Source: Siphonodentalium dalli
Taxonomy: Eukaryota > Mollusca > Scaphopoda > Gadilida > Siphonodentaliidae
NCBI GenBank assembly: GCA_032622095.1
Contig: CP136066.1
Coordinates: 101,267,319-101,331,318, forward strand
DNA length: 64,000 nt
Direction: 5' to 3'
Positions 60,458 to 64,000 of this stretch are shown one piece after another. The notes beneath the pieces were generated by a model. It saw only the letters and a list, made by a program, of their open reading frames with translations. It had not been told where the DNA came from and searched no databases. A program made the translations under genes and the position numbers. How positions within the stretch are numbered: position 1 is the first letter of the stretch; each line of letters begins with the position of its first letter.

Positions 60458-60708
60458 ACCTTATTATATTAATATAACTATGACACAACTCTGATAAACG
60501 GCGAGATCACAAGTAAAGATAACATATGCTTGGCACGAAAACTGCAGGAAAGTGGGATTGGGTCTTGATTTGTTTCTTCGACCATGAATACGTTGGAAGT
60601 TTCAGCATTGTACATACATGTATTTGCTTAAAATTATTATTTCTTATTCATTTATCGTTATCATAATGGGCTGTTGAAGCATTTTCATTGTGTTTGTTCA
60701 AAACGAAT

Positions 60709-60804
60709 TTAACCACTGCAGAATTATGGGGAACTTTTCAGGATTTAGTCGGAAATATGGCTTGTTGCCATTCATCGGAAAGGTCTCAGTGAGAGCATAT
60801 TTCC
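60709..60804. mobile_element. Family A left-arm fragment, near exon 4
   Basis: AACCACTGCAGAATTATGG through ATTCATCGGAAAGG. It ends about 126 bp before the exon 4 acceptor. Confidence 0.75.
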
Positions 60805-60930
60805 AAGCACAAGTATTAGACTATCTTTTAGATGGTGGTGCTAGCATTGTTGAATACAATGTATGTAGGGTTTAAAATACATAAGGAAGTTGAAATACTG
60901 AATGTAAAATCTCCATTCTCCATTTTTCAG

Positions 60931-61080
60931 TCGCAGGGACGCTATGAGATCATGTCGACATTAGAGAAGGTTGTTGCTGGGCTTGGATCAGCTGGGAACT
61001 CCTGTCACAAGGATATCTATAAAGCATCGAGACAGGCTATGAGTGATAGGTCAATGGCAGTCAGATTTGCTGCTGTGAAA
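60931..61080 (+). CDS. HEATR5B: HEATR5B-like, coding exon 4 (gene continues beyond the window)
   Basis: Fifty codons, phase 0 at both ends, between a CCATTTTTCAG acceptor and a GTAAGT donor. The peptide begins SQGRYEIMSTLEKVVAGLGS and ends DRSMAVRFAAVK. The S-Q-G-R opening, the conserved D-I-Y-K and the D-R-S-M-A-V-R helix start agree with the HEATR5 family and describe another HEAT helix pair. The next family segment (a helix beginning CLLEL) is not found between 61081 and 64000, so the next exon lies outside the window. A family A palindrome fragment lies about 130 bp upstream and a family J element about 100 bp downstream. Confidence 0.88.
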
Positions 61081-61179
61081 GTAAGTCTATCTCTCTCTAC
61101 CGTTAGATCATATCATTTCCATGTTCATTTGATTCCAAGGTTTGTATACTAGTCTGGAATACTGGAAAGTTTTGGAATT

Positions 61180-61548
61180 TTAAAGTGATGTGAAACACTC
61201 CGGTTTGGTGATCAAATAGAAATGGAGTATAATCTTGCTCAAAGTAGTGTTATTTTTATGAATATTATACCAAATTTACAGCCCACACAGTCATTCTTAA
61301 ATATTAATGAAATGCATTGACTCTCGATGGCAAAGTTATTTGCTTTAGATTGTCATCGATTGTTGTGTCCTGAATGAAGATGTAAATATTTACAATAAAG
61401 CGTAGTTCAGACGATGACATCTACGGAGTGGTATGGTCGATTTCTTTGAGATTGTTGTCGATGTTAGTAGAGTCCCACAGTTGGCATAGCACCTGAGTAC
61501 TAACTTATCAGTTTCACTCACCAGAACAAGTCCATAACATGTCTTTAA
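61180..61548 (+). mobile_element. Family J TTAA element
   Basis: 369 bp with TTAA at both ends, 99 bp downstream of the exon 4 donor. Confidence 0.82.
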
Positions 61549-62813
61549 AAAAAGATAGAAAAAAGGCACCTTTTTTCACCTCACAATAGAACATTTTTGG
61601 AAAAATGCCCCGTCAACTGCAGTCAATCTGGAAAAGTCATGGAATTAAAAAATTATTCTTTAATTACCTTGAAGTTGAAGCGCAGGTGTTAAATTCATAT
61701 CTAATAACACACAGCCGCAAATGAGGCACAGTTAGGTTTCTCTGTTACGAGTGCCAACAATAACAGTATATTTACCGAAAGACAAGTGTTTTTGTGAGCA
61801 CCGGTTATAACTTCTTCCCATCATCGGCAAACTAATTTATCTAAGACTGAGGCCAAGTTGTGAGGAGAAATTAGCTATTCAAGATTCATTTCATATTAGT
61901 TTTGAAGTCCCACCATGCTATCAGTCTGGAAAAGTAAAGAAATTTCATTGCCTCAAGGTCATGCAAAATTCCACTATATGTCACTACATGATAGTCAATC
62001 TTCACACATTACACAGAGCTCATATATATTGCAATTAATGTTATGGACATGTTGGTAAAAACATACCAAAACATTATTTTTTTTAAATTGAAATTAATTT
62101 TTTGGTACTTTTTGATTTTTTGGTACTTTTTTTTGTCATAAATTCAAAAATTTAAATAAAACATCAAATGCGGGCCATTTATTTAAATGCGGTGGTGTCT
62201 GAGACTCAAATAATATTTTTTATTTGGCCTTACTGTATTGATTTTATTTAACTCTAAAATTAAATCGCAGACAGCTCTAACAAATTGGAATTGCCGAGAT
62301 TTATGAACTTAGTACAGCAAATCACTTATCTGATGAGATTTTATTGGAATGAACAGGACTTTAATACCGCCAGGTTATCTCCGCTAATGTCAACTTTCTC
62401 CCTGAATTATTGAATTCAATCATTGTGGTTGGAGCTGATGAGGAAACAGTGATATTTGAAAATGTCATGTTTTACGACTATCGACCAGTTGGAGATGTAA
62501 TTCTAGTAAAAACTCATTTGACTATGTGAGACTTGATGTGCGTGTGTTTTGTGATATAGGGAAGTAGATATCCAGGTTATCTTGGGTTATCTGACTCATA
62601 ATTGAATAAATACAGCATATCTATTTTGTGTTGTGAATTACATCTTTTATGTTCACAAGGTTATGGGGACCATGGCGGAAATAAGATTTAACTGCTTTCT
62701 TTGTCTTATTCCCAATGGCTGCCATAAATATAACTACCTATGGCTTTCAGACACTGCCACTCCAATAATATTTTGTTTATCCATCTGCAGCCACACTTCG
62801 GATTATTCCTACT
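61549..62813. other. Intron 4, no further exon seen
   Basis: T-rich runs near 62090-62140. No splice-bounded frame with HEATR5-like sequence. Confidence 0.5.
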
Positions 62814-62950
62814 TAGGATCAGATTGAAGTTCCCCAGTTGAAGTTAGTGATGTTCACCCAGTAGTCACCTCAATTATGTATTTTATCTTCTGCAAATTAG
62901 GGGATCAGGAAACTGAACAGAAGTTATTAAGAACAATATTATTTTCCAAT
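62814..62950. mobile_element. Family C body fragment
   Basis: TTAGGATCAGATTGAAGTTC through CAAATTAGGGGATCAGGAAA. Both hairpins absent. Confidence 0.6.
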
Positions 62951-63126
62951 TTTCAAGCCTGATCTGAGTTGAGGGACATCTCAATGTGCCATTCCTATCA
63001 CAGTATGACCACATCAATAAGAAATTGATAATTTGTTCACATGTGTTCATGTACGTTGTGTGAATAAAGATTAGAAAAAATATCAGTGCAGCATACTGGG
63101 CTGTCTTTCATACCAGTATCCAATTA

Positions 63127-63523
63127 TGCAAATTGTGTGTCTGTCATTTGCAGAATGAGGTCCCCATAGGGTGACTTTAGTGATTCACCCTCTGGGGACC
63201 TCATTCTGCTTAGGCCTCATCTTCCTGGAAGTATCTATAGTCTCATATTATCATTGTGTTCAGTTACTTTTTCCCCTTCTGGGAAGTTTCTGTATCCCCC
63301 TAATAGTTGAAATGCATAATCAAGGTGACTATGGGTGAAATTCAAATTTCTAGGGAAATTCAATCTGATCCTTGGTCTCTCACAGCAGTTGAGGCCTAAG
63401 CAGAATTAGTTTCCCAGGGGTGAATATGGTTATGCTAGCCCACCATGCAGGATGATGTCACTAAATTCACCCTTTGGGGACCTCATTCTGCAATTGACAG
63501 ACACACTGTCATTGCAGGTTTGC
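63127..63523. mobile_element. Family C MITE, left hairpin shortened
   Basis: GCAAATTGTGTGTCTGTCA through ACACACTGTCATTGCAGG, with body and right hairpin. Confidence 0.72.
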
Positions 63524-64000
63524 CAGTATCCTGAGCTAAATGTGTTCTTCCTTCCCACTCAATCTATTTCCTGCATACCGGTGGTTGAATTTCTCTCCAA
63601 TGGTTCACGCCTTCACATATTGATTGAATAATGTGATTATTATCCTCTATATTCGTCAGCAATTCACGGAATTCTGTTTGCAAAAACAAAACTACGTAAC
63701 CACAACATTTCCAAGGAATACTTTTTACATAACTATATATAAATAGTTTAGCTTAATAGGTGATTATCTTTGGCAAACTTCTTTGAATTCTTGAAGAGGG
63801 AGTGATTAAATTATATCTGAACCTACTCTTATCTTCAAATTACTTAAATTAAAACACAATTAGAGCAGACAACTTGAGAGTTATTTTCTCCACACCGTAT
63901 TTATAGTTCTATTTTTTAAGAGTGGGGGATTACTTATATTTAGCAGGCTAATTTTCTGACTTTCATGTATTATTACATAATATACCCCCCCCCCCTCTAG
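63524..64000. other. No gene seen
   Basis: AT-rich intron sequence ending in a C-tract at 63986-63995. Confidence 0.45.

Noticed and set aside
61081-64000. Fifth HEATR5B exon
   Set aside because: No splice-bounded frame with the expected continuation was found in any frame of this stretch.

Overview
The window looks like a low-GC, repeat-saturated piece of an animal genome, most likely a marine invertebrate (a lophotrochozoan such as a mollusc would fit; this is inference from the style of the repeats and the gene, not proven). There is one recognisable protein-coding gene: the 5' end of a HEATR5B-type HEAT-repeat gene on the + strand. It has four coding exons (30482-30607, 48542-48754, 58258-58366, 60931-61080) encoding about 199 N-terminal residues. 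The introns are 17.9 kb, 9.5 kb and 2.6 kb, and the gene runs off the right edge. All splice sites are GT-AG and the exon phases join cleanly. Exon 2 carries one extra base in a CCC run that breaks the frame, most simply a consensus error. I found no RNA gene, no second protein gene and no transposase-coding ORF.

Layout. 1-15828: intergenic DNA made of small non-autonomous DNA transposons and dispersed repeats, including a 1.5-kb TTA-flanked inverted-repeat element (2449-3923). 15829-25540: an exact head-to-tail duplication of a 4,856-bp unit, which holds a hAT-like MITE, a roughly 160-bp tandem array and a 2.2-kb element with long inverted ends. 25541-30481: further repeats, then about three diverged ~540-bp tandem copies directly upstream of the HEATR5B first exon. 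30608-48541 (intron 1): a three-copy dispersed repeat forming a large inverted duplication (34193-35787 against 41897-43175), a 981-bp hAT-type element with perfect 8-bp target duplication, a 1.4-kb C/G-tract element, and a foldback element whose ends are seven 16-bp units each. 48755-58257 (intron 2): MITEs, a 222-bp tandem duplication, a ~550-600-bp tandem array and a TTAA element nested in another TTAA element. 58367-64000: introns 3 and 4 with MITEs close to exon 4.

Five MITE-like families account for most of the structure. Family A: ~213-bp full-length palindromes flanked by TA, about 20 copies. Family B: TTAA-flanked, TTAACCCTTT ends, with paired AT-rich hairpins. Family C: ~445-bp elements with CAAGCCTG ends, hairpins at both ends and 8-bp flanks. 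Family E: TTAA-flanked, CCCTTTCTATACTAAATGG-type end. Family J: ~375 bp, TTAA-flanked. Several insertions can be read against an uninterrupted sister copy inside this same window, which confirms their target sites (TA for A, TTAA for B and J) and gives a relative order of events. The most novel-looking signals are: matched private substitutions in both arms of individual family A palindromes; one hairpin module shared by TTAA elements with three different termini; and the foldback element with mirrored 16-bp arrays.
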